Below the pieces are notes generated by a model, which was not told the origin of the DNA, did not search any database, and worked only from the letters and a program-made list of their open reading frames with translations. A program made the translations under genes and the position numbers. This document shows positions 1 to 9,137 of a stretch of 64,000 nucleotides of DNA, one piece after another (the first letter of the stretch is position 1; each line of letters begins with the position of its first letter). Origin of the DNA: Achromobacter piechaudii NBRC 102461 (lineage in GTDB: Bacteria; Pseudomonadota; Gammaproteobacteria; Burkholderiales; Burkholderiaceae_B); contig NZ_BCTK01000014.1 of NCBI RefSeq assembly GCF_001571245.1, forward strand, positions 264,614-328,613, given 5' to 3'.

Positions 1-102
1 TCGTGCGGGATCAAAGATTGAGCGCGACGCTGCCGGTCGTGTTCTGCGCCGTCAGTCCGCGTCGCTATTTTTTGCGCAGCCATTATGCTCGCGTTCCCAG
101 CG

Positions 103-130
103 AAAAGGGGGCCGCGTGGCCCCCTGTTTT
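103..130. terminator. bidirectional intrinsic terminator
   Basis: A 7-bp G/C stem (107-113 pairing with 118-124, loop GCGT) is flanked by an A-run on the left and TGTTTT on the right, so it can act on both strands. It lies just past the 3' end of yggS and would also stop transcription entering from the left. I could not assign a gene in the first 100 bases. Confidence 0.75.
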
Positions 131-149
131 CCCGCATCAACGCGCCTGT

Positions 150-869
150 CTACTGCGCGTCGGGGTAGGTGCGCGCGCCGAAAATCGCGGTGCCGATGCG
201 CACTTCCGTCGAGCCTTCCTCGATGGCCAGTTCGAAGTCGCCGCTCATGCCCATCGACAGGCGGTCCAGCGAAACGCCCTCGATGTTTTCCGCCCGTAGG
301 CTGTCACGCAGCGTGCGCAAGGCGCGAAAGCAGGCCCGCACGGCGTCGGGATCGGGCGAATTGACCGCCAGCGTCATCAGGCCCTGCACGCGCAGCGTCG
401 GAAATTCCGCCGCGATGCGGCGCAGGAACGCGGACACGTCTTCCGGGGCCATGCCGAACTTGCTGGGCTCGGTGGACGTCTTCACCTGGACCAGCACGTC
501 CAGGGTGCGGCCTTCGTTCAGCAGGCGGCGGTGCAATGCTTCTGCCAGGTCGACGCGGTCCAGCGATTGCACCTCGTCGGCGTCGCGCGCGGCGTCCTTG
601 GCCTTGTTGGTCTGTAGATGGCCGATCAGCACCCATTGCAGGCCCTGGCCGGCCAGGGCGGCGGCCTTCTGCCGCAGTTCCTGGGTCTTGTTCTCGCCAA
701 AGCGGGTCATGCCCAGCGCCATGGCTTCGCGGATCGCGTCCACCTCGAAGGTCTTGCTGACCGGCAGCAGCACCACGCTGTCCGGGCTGCGTCCGGCGCG
801 CGCGCAGGCGTCGGCAATGCGTTGGTGGATGCGGGCGATGCGCCCGGCCATGGTGTCTTGGACGGTCAT
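150..869 (-). CDS. yggS: YggS-family pyridoxal phosphate homeostasis protein
   Basis: This is a 239-residue cytosolic PLP-binding protein of the YggS/PROSC family. It has the fold-type III barrel of alanine racemase N-termini but no known enzymatic activity, and it buffers PLP levels. The PLP lysine is in LLPVSKT (Lys39). Further family blocks are FGENKTQEL, IGHLQTNK and the phosphate-binding C-terminal segment around MGMSGDFELAIEEGST and IGTAIFG. Length is typical. The start ATG at 869 directly precedes MTVQDTMAGRI. It is divergent from the aminotransferase at 1070, itself PLP-dependent, though a functional link is only inferred. Confidence 0.95.
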   Translation of the reverse strand: MTVQDTMAGRIARIHQRIADACARAGRSPDSVVLLPVSKTFEVDAIREAMALGMTRFGENKTQELRQKAAALAGQGLQWVLIGHLQTNKAKDAARDADEVQSLDRVDLAEALHRRLLNEGRTLDVLVQVKTSTEPSKFGMAPEDVSAFLRRIAAEFPTLRVQGLMTLAVNSPDPDAVRACFRALRTLRDSLRAENIEGVSLDRLSMGMSGDFELAIEEGSTEVRIGTAIFGARTYPDAQ

Positions 870-948
870 GCAGCTCTCTTGCAGGAACAGGATGTCCCAT
901 AGTGTAGGACCCCGCGCGATCGTTTCGCCACACGTGGTGTGACGGTCG

Positions 949-978
949 TTGACCCTGCGTAATACGCAGGCTTAGAAT
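949..978 (+). promoter_or_regulatory. sigma70-like promoter with palindromic spacer
   Basis: TTGACC (949-954) and TAGAAT (973-978) are separated by 18 bp and point at the aminotransferase gene, whose ATG is at 1070. The spacer carries a perfect 17-bp palindrome, CCTGCGTAATACGCAGG (954-970), between the two boxes. That is where a regulator could bind. Confidence 0.55.
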
Positions 979-1069
979 TTGCGGAGATTTGTTTATATTT
1001 CAATGTTCTATGCCCTCCGGCGCCGCCCCAGCGGGCGACACGGTCTTCCACCTTCCCCAGTCTCCCGCC

Positions 1070-2311
1070 ATGTCCAGCGCTGCGCCAGAATACGCCTTTG
1101 CCACGCCTTTCCTGAATCCCCCCGCCTCTCCCATCCGATCGCTCATGCCGTATGCCTTGCGGCCCGGCACGATTTCGCTGGCTGGCGGCTATCCTGCGCA
1201 AGAATTGTTCGACGTCGAGGGCTTGTCGATCGCCTCCAACCAGGTCCTGTCACGCCTGGGCGCCTGCCTGCAATATTCCAATATCGACGGGCAGGCCAGC
1301 CTGCGCAACGAACTGGCGCGCCTGTCCGCCGCGCGCGGCCTGCATTGCAACGCCGACACCGAGCTGGTTGTCACGGGCGGATCGCAGCAAGCGCTGGCGT
1401 TGCTGACCCGCGTGATGCTGCAACCGGGCGATCACGCCATCATTGAATCGCCGGCCTTCCCCAATTCTGTCCAGGCCCTGCGCTACACCGGCGCCACCGT
1501 GCACACCGTGGCCTCGGGGCCGGACGGCATCGACGTGGACGCGCTGGATGAGCTGGCCGCGCGGGTCAAACCCAAGATGGTTTGCGTGGTGGCCTCGTTC
1601 TCGAACCCGTGCGGCGCGACCATTTCGCGTCAGCGCCGCCTGCGTTTGCTGGAGCTGGCCGTCAAACATCGCTTCCTGATCGTTGAAGACGACCCCTACA
1701 GCGAATTGCGCTTTGCCGGCGAGGCGGTGCCCCCCATCGCGGCGCTGGCCGAAGGCGAAGCGCGCCACTGGGCGGTGTACCTGGCCAGCATGTCCAAGAC
1801 CATGGCGCCGGCGCTGCGCATCGGTTGGCTGATCGCCCCGCCCGAAATCCGTCGCCGCTGCGTCAGCGCCAAGGCGGCCGACGACATGGCCTCATCGGCG
1901 TGGATCCAGGAAGTGGTGGCGCAGTATCTGGCCAATGGCCGCTACGACGAGCATGTGCCGCGCATCCGCGCTGCCTATGGCCTGCGTTGCGACGCGATGG
2001 CCGAGTCGCTGGCCCGTGAACTGGACGGCCGCGTCAGCTTCAGCAAGCCCGAGGGCGGCATGTTCTTCTGGGCGCGCCTGACGGGCGATGTCGACGCTAC
2101 GCGCCTGCTGCCCTACGCCATCGAACATGAAGTGGTCTACGTTCCGGGCAAGGCGTTCTACGCCAATGCCGAGCAGGCCGACCTGTTTGCCATGCGCATG
2201 TCGTTCGCCACCATGAACGAGGCGGAAATCGCCCAGGGCATGGTGCGCCTGGGCCGCGCGCTGGACGCGTGCCAAGCCAACGAACCCGTGTCGATTTCGT
2301 TGGCCGCCTGA
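1070..2311 (+). CDS. PLP-dependent aminotransferase, class I/II (MocR/LysN-like catalytic domain)
   Basis: This is a 413-residue fold-type I aminotransferase resembling 2-aminoadipate and other amino-acid aminotransferases of the PLP domain found in MocR regulators, but without an N-terminal HTH. Visible motifs are the cofactor loop VTGGSQQAL, the aspartate of VEDDPYSELRF, and SMSKTMAPALRIGW, with Lys243 as the probable Schiff-base lysine. An in-frame upstream ATG at 989 would add 27 low-complexity residues. The ATG at 1070 (MSSAAPEYAF) fits the family better. The substrate is not determinable here. Confidence 0.85.
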   Translation: MSSAAPEYAFATPFLNPPASPIRSLMPYALRPGTISLAGGYPAQELFDVEGLSIASNQVLSRLGACLQYSNIDGQASLRNELARLSAARGLHCNADTELVVTGGSQQALALLTRVMLQPGDHAIIESPAFPNSVQALRYTGATVHTVASGPDGIDVDALDELAARVKPKMVCVVASFSNPCGATISRQRRLRLLELAVKHRFLIVEDDPYSELRFAGEAVPPIAALAEGEARHWAVYLASMSKTMAPALRIGWLIAPPEIRRRCVSAKAADDMASSAWIQEVVAQYLANGRYDEHVPRIRAAYGLRCDAMAESLARELDGRVSFSKPEGGMFFWARLTGDVDATRLLPYAIEHEVVYVPGKAFYANAEQADLFAMRMSFATMNEAEIAQGMVRLGRALDACQANEPVSISLAA

Positions 2312-2320
2312 TCGCGGACA

Positions 2321-2344
2321 AGGCCGAGCGGCGTCGGCCTGTTT
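2321..2344 (+). terminator. intrinsic terminator after aminotransferase
   Basis: AGGCCGA (2321-2327) pairs with TCGGCCT (2334-2340) across a 6-nt loop and is followed by GTTT. It begins 10 bases after the aminotransferase stop codon. Confidence 0.6.
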
Positions 2345-2491
2345 AAGCTTGGCCCACCGGCTCGCGCCCGACATCCCGGAGCGCGAGCGGTCATACCTAA
2401 ATAAGCGCTTGTTATTTGGCGCGGGCGCTTCATGTCTATAAGCTTCTTGCCTCGGCGCGTCCGCGCGCCCGGCTTAACAGGAATCCAGGTC

Positions 2492-3508
2492 ATGAACATT
2501 GCAAAAGGGTTGATGGGCGCGGCGCTCTTGATGGCGGCGGCGCAAGGCGCGCAGGCGGCAACGGTGGACGTCGTGCGTCAGCGTGGCGCCGTGGCTTGCG
2601 GCACGACCACGGGCTTTGCGGGTTTCTCCGCGCCCGACGCGCAAGGCAAGTGGCAAGGGCTGGACGTGGACCTATGCCGCGCCATTGCGGCAGCGGTGTT
2701 CGGCGACGCGAACAAGATCAAGGTGGTGCCCTTGAACTCGCAGCAGCGCTTTACCGCGTTGCAATCGGGTGAAGTGGACGTGCTGACGCGCAACACCACG
2801 GTCACGCAGCAGCGCGACACCGCGCTGGGCATCATCCACGCCGGCATCAATTTCTACGATGGCCAGGGTTTCCTGGTGCCGAAGTCCTTGGGCGTGAAAA
2901 GCGCCAAAGAGATCAACGGCGCCACCATCTGCCTGCAAACCGGCACGTCCAACGAGAACACGCTGGCCGACTGGGCCCGCGCCAACAACGTCACGTACAA
3001 GCCGGTGGTGATCGAAACATTCAACGAAGTGGTCAACGCCTTCGCGGCGGGCCGCTGCGATGTGTTCTCGACGGACGCCTCGGGGCTGGCGTCGATCCGC
3101 ATCTCGAAGCTGCAAAATCCTGACGACTACGTGGTGCTGCCCGAGATCATCTCGAAAGAACCGCTGGGTCCGTTCGTGCGGCAGGGCGACGATAAGTGGT
3201 TGAACATCGTGCGCTGGTCGCTGTCGGCAATGATCGAGGCCGAGGAATACGGCGTCACGTCCAAGAACGTCGACGAGCAGCTCAACAGCGCCAATCCCAA
3301 CATCAAGCGCATCTTGGGCGTGACGCCCGGCGGCGGCGCGAACCTGGGGCTGGACGAGAAGTGGGCCTACAACATCGTCAAGCAGGTGGGCAATTACGGC
3401 GAGAGCTTTGATCGCAACGTCGGCGAGGGCAGCCCGCTGAAGATCAAGCGCGGGCTCAATGCGCAATGGACGCAGGGCGGTTTGATGTACGCGTTGCCGA
3501 TCCGCTGA
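2492..3508 (+). CDS. periplasmic L-amino-acid ABC transporter substrate-binding protein (AapJ/BztA-like)
   Basis: This is a 338-residue type 2 periplasmic binding protein of the general L-amino-acid transporter family. It has a Sec signal peptide of about 22 residues ending QGAQA|ATVD, the ligand domain motif GLDVDLCRAIAAAVFGD, LQSGEVDVLTRNTT, and the hinge region CLQTGTSNENTLADW. The ATG at 2492 follows an AGGA box, while the ATG at 2432 would bury the signal peptide. No permease or ATPase genes adjoin it, so it is an orphan receptor here or uses a transporter encoded elsewhere. Confidence 0.9.
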   Translation: MNIAKGLMGAALLMAAAQGAQAATVDVVRQRGAVACGTTTGFAGFSAPDAQGKWQGLDVDLCRAIAAAVFGDANKIKVVPLNSQQRFTALQSGEVDVLTRNTTVTQQRDTALGIIHAGINFYDGQGFLVPKSLGVKSAKEINGATICLQTGTSNENTLADWARANNVTYKPVVIETFNEVVNAFAAGRCDVFSTDASGLASIRISKLQNPDDYVVLPEIISKEPLGPFVRQGDDKWLNIVRWSLSAMIEAEEYGVTSKNVDEQLNSANPNIKRILGVTPGGGANLGLDEKWAYNIVKQVGNYGESFDRNVGEGSPLKIKRGLNAQWTQGGLMYALPIR

Positions 3509-3580
3509 TCGTCAGCGTTGCGCGGTGAGCCCGCGATGGGCTTTCCGCGCGTTGTATTCGATGAAGTCCCGGGGGGGGCG

Positions 3581-4054
3581 TCAGCCGCGTCGATACAGCT
3601 GCGCGATCTTCACGAACGCCGTACGCAGTTCGCGCGTGCCGCCCTGCAGGATGACGGGCTTGCCCCGATGCGTGAATATCACCAGCCGCTTGGAAAACAG
3701 CATGGGCACGAAGCGCGCGTAGCGCACGTCTTCCCAGGCGACTTCGCGGCGGGTGAACCAGGACTGGCGCAGCCCGCGCTCGTCGATCGTCGTGATCGAC
3801 GTCTGCATGTGCCAGGACACGAACAGCAGCCCCACGAAACACAGCACCACCACCACCGCCAGCACCGTATCGAACGGCTGCGCGGGCGCGCGGATGGCGG
3901 TGGTCACCACCTGCACGCCCAGCACGGCCAGGATGACCCATGCCAGGATGCGCACCCAGTCGGGCCATGCCTGGCCCGACAGCGGCAACGGGCCGATCTC
4001 GCGCAGCAAGGCCGCGCGCTCTTCAAGGGAAGGGGCAGGGCCAGGCGAGGTCAT
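3581..4054 (-). CDS. two-TM membrane protein with PH-like cytoplasmic domain
   Basis: This is a 157-residue protein. After a short N-terminal tail come two hydrophobic segments (about residues 35-55 and 63-80), then a region (ITTIDERGLRQSWFTRREVAWEDV onward) resembling bacterial PH/YdbT-type domains of unknown function. The ATG at 4054 overlaps the TGA of the HMG-CoA lyase gene by four bases (ATGA), implying translational coupling with mvaB. A longer in-frame start at 4126 lies inside mvaB and is unlikely. Function is unknown. Confidence 0.75.
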   Translation of the reverse strand: MTSPGPAPSLEERAALLREIGPLPLSGQAWPDWVRILAWVILAVLGVQVVTTAIRAPAQPFDTVLAVVVVLCFVGLLFVSWHMQTSITTIDERGLRQSWFTRREVAWEDVRYARFVPMLFSKRLVIFTHRGKPVILQGGTRELRTAFVKIAQLYRRG

Positions 4055-4959
4055 GCCGCCCGTTTGGCCGCGATGGCGTTGCCCGCGCGGCTGGAACCCT
4101 TGCGGTTCAGGTTGGCCGACATCCACTGGCCGATATCGACCACGGCGTCGAAGTCAACGCCAGTGTCGATGTCCAGGCCGCGCAGCATGTACAGCACGTC
4201 TTCGGTGGCGACGTTGCCGGTGGCGCCCTTGGCGTACGGGCAGCCGCCCAGGCCGGCGACAGACGTATGGAAGATCGAGATGCCGGTTTCCAGCGCGGCC
4301 AGGATGTTGGCCAGCGCCTGGCCATAGGTGTCGTGGAAGTGGCCGGACACGCGCGCCGGGTCCACGACGCGCGTCACGGCGGTCATGACGTCGCGCACGA
4401 GTTGCGGGGTGCCGACGCCGATGGTGTCGGCCACGTCGATTTCATCGACCTGCATCGCCAGATAGCGCTGCGCGACATCGACCACGGATTCGATGGGGAC
4501 CTCGCCCTGGTACGGACAGCCCAGTGCGCAGCTGATGCTGCCGCGCACGCGGATGCCGGCTTCGCGCGCGGCCTGCACCACGGGTTCGAAGCGGGCGATG
4601 GATTCCGCGATGGAGCAGTTGATGTTCTTTTGCGAGAACGCTTCGCTGGCCGCGCCGAAGATGACGATTTCATCCGCGCCGGCGGCGAGTGCGCCTTCGA
4701 AGCCCTTCATGTTGGGCGTCAGCACCGAGTAGATCGTGCCCGGCCGGCGCTCGATGCGCGCCATGACGTCGGCCCCGTCGGCCATCTGCGGCACCCACTT
4801 GGGCGATACGAACGACGCGGCTTCCACGTTGGGAAAGCCTGCGGCGGACAGGCGGTTGATCAGCTCGACCTTGATGTCGGTCGGCACGAATTCCTTTTCA
4901 TTCTGCAGACCGTCGCGGGGCGACACTTCGACGATCTTCACGCGGGAGGGCAAAGCCAT
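4051..4959 (-). CDS. mvaB: hydroxymethylglutaryl-CoA lyase
   Basis: This is a 302-residue TIM-barrel lyase that splits HMG-CoA into acetyl-CoA and acetoacetate, the last step of leucine degradation. Visible motifs are the DRE/HMGL start VSPRDGLQNE, the metal-ligand segment GHFHDTYGQ, and the HMG-CoA lyase signature around GLGGCPYAKGATGN with the catalytic cysteine. The ATG at 4959 (MALPSRVKIVEV) is preferred over 4998, which adds an atypical tail. It is followed by the membrane protein with a four-base overlap. No other leucine catabolism genes are adjacent. Confidence 0.95.
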   Translation of the reverse strand: MALPSRVKIVEVSPRDGLQNEKEFVPTDIKVELINRLSAAGFPNVEAASFVSPKWVPQMADGADVMARIERRPGTIYSVLTPNMKGFEGALAAGADEIVIFGAASEAFSQKNINCSIAESIARFEPVVQAAREAGIRVRGSISCALGCPYQGEVPIESVVDVAQRYLAMQVDEIDVADTIGVGTPQLVRDVMTAVTRVVDPARVSGHFHDTYGQALANILAALETGISIFHTSVAGLGGCPYAKGATGNVATEDVLYMLRGLDIDTGVDFDAVVDIGQWMSANLNRKGSSRAGNAIAAKRAA

Positions 4960-5082
4960 GTCTCTTCCTGGTTCGATATTGGGTGACGCGGCGCGCAACG
5001 CTGCGGCGCCATCGACAATAGTAGCGCCATCGCTATGCAGAGGGCGTGTGCGGTTTCCCGGGCGTGGGTCGCTCGGATGACC

Positions 5083-6195
5083 CTACTTCAAACGTTGGTA
5101 GCGGCCGTCATCCAGACGGGCGAGCCGGCCCTGCAATTCCAGCTCGACCAGCTGCGCCTGTAGCGCGTCGATGGTGATGCCCGAGCGCGCGAAGATGGCG
5201 TCCAGGTGCAGCGGGTCGTAGCCCATGGCGTCCAGCACGGGGTGATCGGGCAGCGCCGGGGGCGCGGGCGGCGCGCGGCGGTTGATCGGGGTGGGGCCGC
5301 CGCCCAGCTCGTCGGTGATATCGGCGGCGGTTTCCACCAGCTTGGCGCCCTGGCGGATCAGCGCATGGCAGCCGCGCGACAAGGGCGAATGGATGGACCC
5401 GGGAATGGCGAATACTTCGCGCCCGCTTTCGCCGGCCAGCCGCGCCGTGATGAGCGAGCCGCTTTGCTTGGCGGCTTCCACCACCAGCACCCCGCGCGCC
5501 AGCCCGGCCACGATGCGATTGCGTTTCGGAAAGTGCGGCGGCAGCGCGCCCGTGCCCAATGGAAATTCAGACACCAGCGCGCCGTGCGCCGCGATGCGGT
5601 GAGCAAGCTCGCGGTGGCGGGCGGGATAGATGCGGTCGATGCCCGTGCCCATGACGGCGACGGTGCCCGCGCCTTCGGGGCCGGCGTCCAGCGCCCCTTC
5701 GTGCGCGGCGGCATCAATGCCCAGGGCCAGGCCACTGACCACGCGCCAGCCATGGCCCGCCAGGTGGCGGGCGAAGGCGCGCGCGGTTTCCTGGCCTCCG
5801 GGCGTGGCGTTGCGCGCGCCGACCACCGCCAACGACGGGCCTTGCAGGTAGGCGGGGTCGCCCGCCACATAGAGCAGGATCGGCGGGTCGGCAATCGTCA
5901 GCAGGCTTTGCGGATAGGTCGGGTCAGCCAGCGTCACGATGTGGCGACCCGGCGCCACCACCCATTGCAGCGCGGCTTCCACCTGTGCGGCCATGTCCGC
6001 CGGCATGGGCGCGGCCAGTTGGCGCGCCAGCGCCTCGGGCAGATGACGGACCAGGGCGGTGGCCCGTTGCGCGTAGATCTGCTCGGGCATACCCAGTGCG
6101 CTCAATAACGTACAGGCGGTGGCGGATCCGACATTCGGTTCCAGGGACAGCCGCAACCAGGCGGACAGTTCGGCGGAAGTATGGGCTAGCGGCAT
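5083..6195 (-). CDS. dprA: DNA processing protein DprA (Smf)
   Basis: This is a 370-residue cytosolic protein that binds incoming single-stranded DNA and loads RecA during natural transformation. The Rossmann-like DprA core is clear: VVGARNATPGGQETAR, VVSGLALGIDAAAHEGAL, GTGIDRIYPARH, SEFPLGT, FPKRNRIVAGLA and SGSLITARLA. A C-terminal winged-helix segment (about residues 310-370, from HPVLDAMGYDPL) completes the two-domain form. Start at 6195 is chosen because upstream in-frame ATGs (6243, 6360) add Arg/Pro-rich sequence unlike the family. It is divergent from def. Confidence 0.95.
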   Translation of the reverse strand: MPLAHTSAELSAWLRLSLEPNVGSATACTLLSALGMPEQIYAQRATALVRHLPEALARQLAAPMPADMAAQVEAALQWVVAPGRHIVTLADPTYPQSLLTIADPPILLYVAGDPAYLQGPSLAVVGARNATPGGQETARAFARHLAGHGWRVVSGLALGIDAAAHEGALDAGPEGAGTVAVMGTGIDRIYPARHRELAHRIAAHGALVSEFPLGTGALPPHFPKRNRIVAGLARGVLVVEAAKQSGSLITARLAGESGREVFAIPGSIHSPLSRGCHALIRQGAKLVETAADITDELGGGPTPINRRAPPAPPALPDHPVLDAMGYDPLHLDAIFARSGITIDALQAQLVELELQGRLARLDDGRYQRLK

Positions 6196-6415
6196 GTGAC
6201 GGGCGCGTCGGATGGGAGCGTCAAGAGTGGGCAAGTGTCGCATGCAAGGCGAGATGCGTGCCGGCCGGGCAGGGACGGATCGGTCACGCGCGAGCCTGCA
6301 GGAACCGGGGACGCAGCATGCCGGCAATGCCCGGATTAGCCGAAAACTATTAGAAATCAAGACTCTAATGAATTAAACTCTTACCCAAGCATCAATTACT
6401 GGCGATCCCTTTTCA

Positions 6416-6928
6416 ATGGCTTTACTTCCTATCCTTCGCTACCCGGACCCGCGCTTGCACAAGAAAGCCAAGCCGGTAGCCGAAGTCGACGACCGCATCC
6501 GTCAACTGGTTCGCGACATGGCTGAAACCATGTACGACGCGCCCGGCGTCGGCCTGGCCGCAACCCAGGTCGATGTGCATGAACGCGTGGTCGTGATCGA
6601 CGTGTCCGAGGACAGCAACGAACTGCTCGCACTGATCAATCCCGAGATCACCTGGCGCAGCGACGATCACAAGATCTACGAAGAAGGGTGTCTGTCGGTG
6701 CCCGGCATCTACGACGAAGTCGAACGCGCGTCGCGCATCCGCTGCAAGGCGCTCGATATCGACGGCAAGCCCTTCGAATTCGAAGCCGACGGCCTGTTGG
6801 CCGTGTGCGTCCAGCACGAGCTGGACCACCTTGAAGGCAAGGTCTTCGTCGAATACCTGTCCAACCTCAAGCAGAACCGCATCAAGACCAAGCTGAAGAA
6901 GGCCGAGCGCGAAGCGCTGCGCGACTGA
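6416..6928 (+). CDS. def: peptide deformylase
   Basis: This is a 170-residue metalloenzyme that removes the N-formyl group from nascent proteins. All three signature motifs are present: GVGLAATQ (residues 44-51), EGCLSVP with metal ligand Cys92, and QHELDHLEG with ligands His134 and His138 and catalytic Glu135. Length is typical. It precedes fmt by 33 bases, the conserved def-fmt pair. The stretch upstream (about 6345-6415) is AT-rich for this genome and probably carries the promoter, but I see no convincing -35/-10 pair. Confidence 0.97.
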   Translation: MALLPILRYPDPRLHKKAKPVAEVDDRIRQLVRDMAETMYDAPGVGLAATQVDVHERVVVIDVSEDSNELLALINPEITWRSDDHKIYEEGCLSVPGIYDEVERASRIRCKALDIDGKPFEFEADGLLAVCVQHELDHLEGKVFVEYLSNLKQNRIKTKLKKAEREALRD

Positions 6929-6961
6929 TTCCCGTTTTTTGACTTTTTGGTCTGACTCCCC

Positions 6962-7903
6962 ATGCGCCTAGTTTTTGCCGGCACGCCGGAATTCGCCCGT
7001 ATCGCCTTTGACGCCTTGCGGGCTGCGGGTCACGACATTGCCCTGGTAATGACCCAGCCCGACCGGCCCGCCGGTCGCGGCCTGAAGCTGACGCCCAGCC
7101 CGGTCAAGCAGGCCGCGCTGGACGCCGGCATTCCCGTTGCCCAGCCGCGCAGCCTGCGGCTGGACGGGCGCTATCCCGACGAGGCCGCCGAGGCCCGCGC
7201 GTTGCTGGAGCAGGTTGCGCCCGACGTGATGGTGGTGGCGGCGTATGGATTGATCCTGCCGCAATGGGTGCTGGGCCTGCCGCGCCTGGGCTGCCTGAAC
7301 ATCCACGCCAGCCTGTTGCCGCGCTGGCGCGGCGCCGCGCCGATTCAGCGCGCGATCGAAGCCGGCGATGCGCAGACGGGCGTGACCATCATGCAGATGG
7401 ATCAGGGCCTGGACACGGGCGACATGCTGCTGGAAGTCGTGGTGCCGATTGGCGCGGACACCGATGCCGCACAGCTGCACGACGCCCTGGCGGCGGCGGG
7501 CGGCCAGGCCATCGTGCAAGCGCTGGACGCCTTGGAAAAAGACGGCCTTACGCCTCGCAAGCAACCCGAAGCCGGCGTGACCTATGCCGCCAAGCTGGAC
7601 AAGGCCGAAGCAGCGCTGGACTGCACGCAGCCCGCGCAACTGCTCGCGCGCCGCGTGCGCGCCTTCAACCCCGTGCCCGGCGCCAGCATCCGCTTGCCGG
7701 GCCTGCCTGACCCGGTCAAGGTCTGGCGCGCGCAGGCGCTGGAAGGCGCGGCGACGGCCGAGCCGGGCAGCGTGTTGCGCGCGGACGGGCAGGGCATCGA
7801 CATTGCTTGCGGCGATGGCGTGCTGCGCTTGCTGGAATTGCAGAAGGCTGGCGGCAAGCGCCAGCCTGTCGATGTATTCGTGCGCGGCTGGCAGCCTGCT
7901 TGA
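6962..7903 (+). CDS. fmt: methionyl-tRNA formyltransferase
   Basis: This is a 313-residue cytosolic enzyme that transfers a formyl group from 10-formyl-THF to Met-tRNAfMet. The catalytic block [18 protein letters not shown] (Asn and His) and the aspartate in [11 protein letters not shown] are present. The N-terminal formyltransferase domain (about 1-190) is followed by the OB-fold C-terminal domain that grips the tRNA. It follows def closely and is probably co-transcribed with it. Confidence 0.97.
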   Translation: MRLVFAGTPEFARIAFDALRAAGHDIALVMTQPDRPAGRGLKLTPSPVKQAALDAGIPVAQPRSLRLDGRYPDEAAEARALLEQVAPDVMVVAAYGLILPQWVLGLPRLGCLNIHASLLPRWRGAAPIQRAIEAGDAQTGVTIMQMDQGLDTGDMLLEVVVPIGADTDAAQLHDALAAAGGQAIVQALDALEKDGLTPRKQPEAGVTYAAKLDKAEAALDCTQPAQLLARRVRAFNPVPGASIRLPGLPDPVKVWRAQALEGAATAEPGSVLRADGQGIDIACGDGVLRLLELQKAGGKRQPVDVFVRGWQPA

Positions 7904-7933
7904 AGCGAGCGAGCGAGCGGGCTGCGCGCAGCC

Positions 7934-7951
7934 GGCCTGAACGTTCAGGCC
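7934..7951. terminator. 18-bp palindrome between convergent genes
   Basis: GGCCTGAACGTTCAGGCC is a perfect 18-bp palindrome between fmt and the CYTH gene, overlapping the CYTH stop codon (7945-7947). A second palindrome, GGCTGCGCGCAGCC, lies just before it (7920-7933). Neither has a clear T-run, so terminator function is inferred from position. Confidence 0.4.
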
Positions 7952-8466
7952 CGCGCGGTGCCCGCCAGCAGGTCCAGGTAGGCGCCCGGCACCAATTGCG
8001 TGGGCGCGACGCCCAGGCTCGACATCAAGGTGCGGGCTTCTTCATAGCCGGCGTCGGCGCTCTCGCCGTCGCGCAGCACGACTTCCAACTCCAGGAATTC
8101 TCCCAGGCCTTCGACCCGGTCCAGATGGATGCGGGTGCGCCCCGCCATGAACACGACGCGGTGTTTCTTCACCCGGCCAATCGCACCATACGCTAGCGTC
8201 AGGGTCTCGCGCAGCGTGTCGGGCGCGTCGGTGGGCGAAATGGAATAGAAGCTTTCCTTCGGGCCCGCTTCGTCGGCGCGTCGATAGAAAATCAGCTCGC
8301 CCGTGCCATCGGCAAACGCCCGCAGCTTCAAGCGCCCGTGGGTGCAGGTGAAAAAGGTGTCGTCCTGCTCAAGCGATACCGGTTCCTGGCCGGACAGGGC
8401 GGCGGCCAAGGGTTCCAGCACGGCCAGGCTATCGACCCTGGCCTTGATTTCGACGTTACGAGCCAT
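7945..8466 (-). CDS. CYTH domain protein (class IV adenylyl cyclase / ThTPase-like)
   Basis: This is a 173-residue protein starting MARNVEIKARVD, the glutamate/lysine-rich first strand of the CYTH beta-tunnel, followed by charged strands (LKLRAF, GELIFYRR, KKHRVVF, RIHLDRVEGLGEFLELEVVL) that line the triphosphate-binding tunnel. Members act as type IV adenylyl cyclases, thiamine triphosphatases or inorganic triphosphatases, and the sequence alone does not say which. It is the last gene of a minus-strand run starting at 10994, 24 bases behind the PPOX gene. Confidence 0.85.
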   Translation of the reverse strand: MARNVEIKARVDSLAVLEPLAAALSGQEPVSLEQDDTFFTCTHGRLKLRAFADGTGELIFYRRADEAGPKESFYSISPTDAPDTLRETLTLAYGAIGRVKKHRVVFMAGRTRIHLDRVEGLGEFLELEVVLRDGESADAGYEEARTLMSSLGVAPTQLVPGAYLDLLAGTARA

Positions 8467-8490
8467 GGCAAGAACCTCGGCTGAATAAGA

Positions 8491-9117
8491 TCAGTACAAC
8501 GTGCCTGCCACGCGTGCTGGCAGGTCCCGGTCATAGGTGACACCATCGAACGTGCCCGCCGTCAGGTCGGACAGGATGCGCCCGACGCTGGGCAGCGCGC
8601 TGCGCGGCACTTGCGTGGCCGGGTCCCACAGGCGCGAGCGCAGCAGCGCACGCGAGCACTGGAAGTACACGGTCTGCACGTCAACGATCAGCACCGAGCG
8701 CGGCAGCTTGTCGTCCACCGCAAAGCGCGCCAGCAGCGCCGGGTCGACGCTGATGCGGGCCGTGCCGTTCACGCGCAACGTCTCGCCCACGCCGGGCACC
8801 AGGAACAACAGCGCCACGCGAGGGTCGGCCAGCACGTTGAGCAAGCTGTCCACGCGATTGTTGCCACGGCGGTCGGGCAGCAGCAGTGTCTTTTCGTCTT
8901 CGACCACGACGAAGCCGGCCGGATCGCCGCGCGGCGATGCGTCCAACCCATCCGACCCGCACGTGGCCAGCATCGCAAACGGCGATGCCTCGATGAAAGC
9001 CCGGTAATGCGGATGCACGTGATCCACTTCCTTCTTCAGCGACGCCTCGCCCGGTGAACCGTACAGGGCCTGGAGCGCGTTGGCGTCGGTGACGAGATGG
9101 TCGGGGTCGATGTGCAT
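8491..9117 (-). CDS. pyridoxamine 5'-phosphate oxidase-like flavoprotein (MSMEG_1061-type)
   Basis: This is a 208-residue split-barrel FMN-binding protein. The region ASPFAMLATCGSDGLDASPRGD followed by LLLPDRRGNNRVDSLLNVL is typical of the PPOX family, and VQTVYFQCSRALLRSRLWD matches the C-terminal part of the MSMEG_1061-like subgroup. The substrate is unknown and such proteins reduce varied electrophiles. It lies 20 bases after the HAD gene and 24 before the CYTH gene, in one apparent operon. Confidence 0.85.
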   Translation of the reverse strand: MHIDPDHLVTDANALQALYGSPGEASLKKEVDHVHPHYRAFIEASPFAMLATCGSDGLDASPRGDPAGFVVVEDEKTLLLPDRRGNNRVDSLLNVLADPRVALLFLVPGVGETLRVNGTARISVDPALLARFAVDDKLPRSVLIVDVQTVYFQCSRALLRSRLWDPATQVPRSALPSVGRILSDLTAGTFDGVTYDRDLPARVAGTLY

Positions 9118-9137
9118 GGCGGGTTCCGGTTGCGAAG

